Source of the DNA: JAHDHW01 sp965220465
GTDB taxonomy: Bacteria; Bacteroidota; Bacteroidia; Chitinophagales; Saprospiraceae
Direction: 5' to 3'
DNA length: 64,000 nt
Assembly (NCBI GenBank): GCA_965220465.1
Contig: CBDCPZ010000022.1
Span: 62,001 to 126,000 of the forward strand
Shown: in pieces, positions 63,601 to 64,000 of the stretch
Layout: every line of letters begins with the position of its first letter
Position numbering within the stretch: the first letter of the stretch is position 1
The notes under the pieces: model-generated
The model's input: the letters and a program-made list of their open reading frames with translations, nothing else
The model's database searches: none
Told to the model about the DNA's origin: nothing
Made by a program: the position numbers and the translations under genes

Positions 63601-64000
63601 ACTAACATTCGCACTTACCAGGTTTGATCCATAAGCATCAAGAAATTCGGAAGTCTCTAATTCAACCCCACCTGCAAATCTTTCAGAAGGGCCTTTAGTT
63701 GTAATCGAAATGATACCACCGGTAACATCTCCATACTGGGCCTGGATCCCACCAGTAATAACTTGCAATTGATCAATTTCTGAAGAAGGTATCATACTGG
63801 CAGTTCCTCTAACCCGAACACCATCAATATAGTAGTCCGTTGCATCCGCACGCGATCCCCGAACAGTTATGTCAGCTCCTTCATCAACTTGAGAAACTCC
63901 GGCTGCGATGGATGCTAAAGCGGTAACATTTCTGGTAGGAAGATTTTGAATCTGATCAGCAGTAATGGTTTGCCCTTGAGTAGTATTATCCACTTCGATC
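60691..64000 (-). CDS. TonB-dependent outer-membrane receptor (5' end outside window)
   Basis: About 1100 residues are visible, entering the window in frame from the right edge (the last bases read IEV before DNTTQG). It begins with a plug domain (DNTTQGQTITADQIQNLPT, VTVRGSRADATDYYIDGVRV, IQAQYGDVTGGIISITTKGP) and continues as a large beta-barrel ending in the aromatic LGAIFNF. The missing N-terminus probably has a signal and a carboxypeptidase-regulatory-like domain, as in the SusC/RagA-type group. No SusD gene is next to it; instead come the giant cargo gene and a PorV-type gene. Substrate unknown. Confidence 0.92.
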   Translation of the reverse strand, partial: IEVDNTTQGQTITADQIQNLPTRNVTALASIAAGVSQVDEGADITVRGSRADATDYYIDGVRVRGTASMIPSSEIDQLQVITGGIQAQYGDVTGGIISITTKGPSERFAGGVELETSEFLDAYGSNLVSANVSGPILKKKAETEGGPQESIIGFRLSGQYVSRKDDDPPATDIYVIKDEVLKELEANPVKRVSSALVPTAQDLTSEDVDVFKYRPNEESSRLDLTGKVDARLSEAIDVTLTGSFSDAKNKFTPGGWRLMNSQNNPTDQTNRYRGNFRFRHRLGGNAKAIDDSGNEIQKSSMIQNAQYTLQFGYEKTLFNRENPVHKDNLFRYGYIGEFEKEYIPTFGPERDDEGTQIGWMHTGYNEQFAGYNPNTSINPGLVNYNNVVGDAGSFEDFVVVNGQYFSDVTNIWTGMHTNVSQVYNTAQKQDNDLYTFNASSSFDILPGGSEKGRHSIQFGLLYEQSINRYHNVNPFGLWRVARLQANRNINSGLDNTDTIVQMYSPTGLPFPFETLPLFNTNITPGVEDLLFWQNVRTLTGISDNEFVNVDVINPDQLSLDMFSAQELTDQINLIGLDYYGYSYTGQKLGNSVKFDNFFTDTDERGVRTFPVAAVQPIYSAAFIQDKFTFKDIIFRVGLRVDRYDANTKVMKDQYSLYEVMNAKDFYASTGEERPAGVEDDYLVYTTSNTSDAIQGFRRGDQWYFSDGEAANDGNLVFNGKPAIPRLKNPDANIKAKGFDTNDSFKDYEPQINWMPRLAFSFPISDDANFFAHYDILVQRPSNTVATALDFYYFDDRPGSEASPLGNPGLKPQRTIDYEVGFQQKLSNSSALKVSAYYKEMRDMIQRRIYSNVAIVSGSYVTYDNQDFGTVKGFSFQYDLRRTNNVMFTANYTLQFADGTGSNANSQNGIQSRGNLRTLFPLSFDERHRIVATIDYRYGSGKRYNGPRISGKDILSDFGVNFQAVAVSGRPYTATTNPVPFGGQGISGQINGSRLPWNFTLNLRVDKSFNLTKPTAKRQLGLNVYVRIQNLLDNKNVLSVYSASGSPDDDGFLASPDGQETVNELITNGQNVDAYLASYSWRVLNPNFYSLPRRIFLGAIFNF

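Noticed and set aside
1..64000. CRISPR arrays, prophage, insertion sequences, rRNA operons
   Set aside because: No spaced direct repeat array, transposase, integrase, capsid or rRNA-like sequence was seen on either strand.

Overview
The window reads as chromosomal DNA of a Bacteroidota bacterium, most likely a Saprospiria-like or related gliding or marine lineage; the class is an inference. The supporting signs are a type IX secretion system (T9SS) translocon gene (sprA), a PorV-like gene, several exported proteins ending in T9SS C-terminal sorting domains, a murF-alr fusion that is common in this phylum, AT-rich DNA, start codons without clear Shine-Dalgarno sequences, and upstream boxes that match the Bacteroidota -7 promoter consensus TAnnTTTG. 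No rRNA, intact tRNA, CRISPR array, transposase or phage gene was recognised. The region looks like stable core chromosome.

Layout. 1-7.1 kb: a Crp/Fnr regulator cut by the window edge, dnaX with a probable -1 frameshift that yields short (gamma-like) and long (tau-like) products, nadE, and two T9SS cargo genes. 7.1-17.2 kb: thrS, pirin, dodecin, a TlpA-like lipoprotein, a TPR lipoprotein, a beta-propeller-like T9SS cargo protein, then small enzymes and stress-type proteins (TfoX-N, GNAT, two DinB-type proteins of which one is fused to a cupin, and a Usp-like protein). 17.2-26.8 kb: an ECF-type sigma factor, a NarL-type two-component pair, a TerC-family membrane protein, an exported dikinase with the domain order of glucan water dikinases coupled to a class A beta-lactamase-like exported protein, and a DUF389 membrane protein. 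26.9-40 kb: the giant sprA, ruvA, moaE-moaD, purD and murF-alr. 40-45.1 kb: a small outer-membrane-type protein and three consecutive SurA/parvulin-type envelope genes. 45.2-55.2 kb: a Lys/Glu-rich exported protein, a small membrane protein, two tandem POT peptide transporters, a membrane protein with a possible DNA-binding N-terminus, DUF4230, DUF3108 and flippase-like genes, ruvC, a HIT protein and greA. 55.4-64 kb: a probable operon of a TonB-dependent receptor (cut by the window edge), a 1341-residue exported protein with a sorting-like C-terminus, and a PorV-family protein.

How the genes fit together. Much of the window concerns the cell envelope: SprA is the outer-membrane channel of the T9SS, PorV-type proteins collect cargo, SurA-type chaperones help outer-membrane barrels fold, TonB receptors import nutrients, POT transporters import peptides, and MurF-Alr supplies D-alanine-containing peptidoglycan precursors. 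Replication and repair are represented by DnaX, RuvA and RuvC, which are not clustered. The strongest candidate for an undescribed system is the exported dikinase plus beta-lactamase-like pair at 20.9-25.1 kb. Other points worth a look are the dnaX recoding site, a tiny protein that is almost only a T9SS sorting domain, a MITE-like inverted repeat element near the dodecin gene, and repeated GTTCGGAAAAGC-type motifs in front of a membrane-anchored possible regulator.
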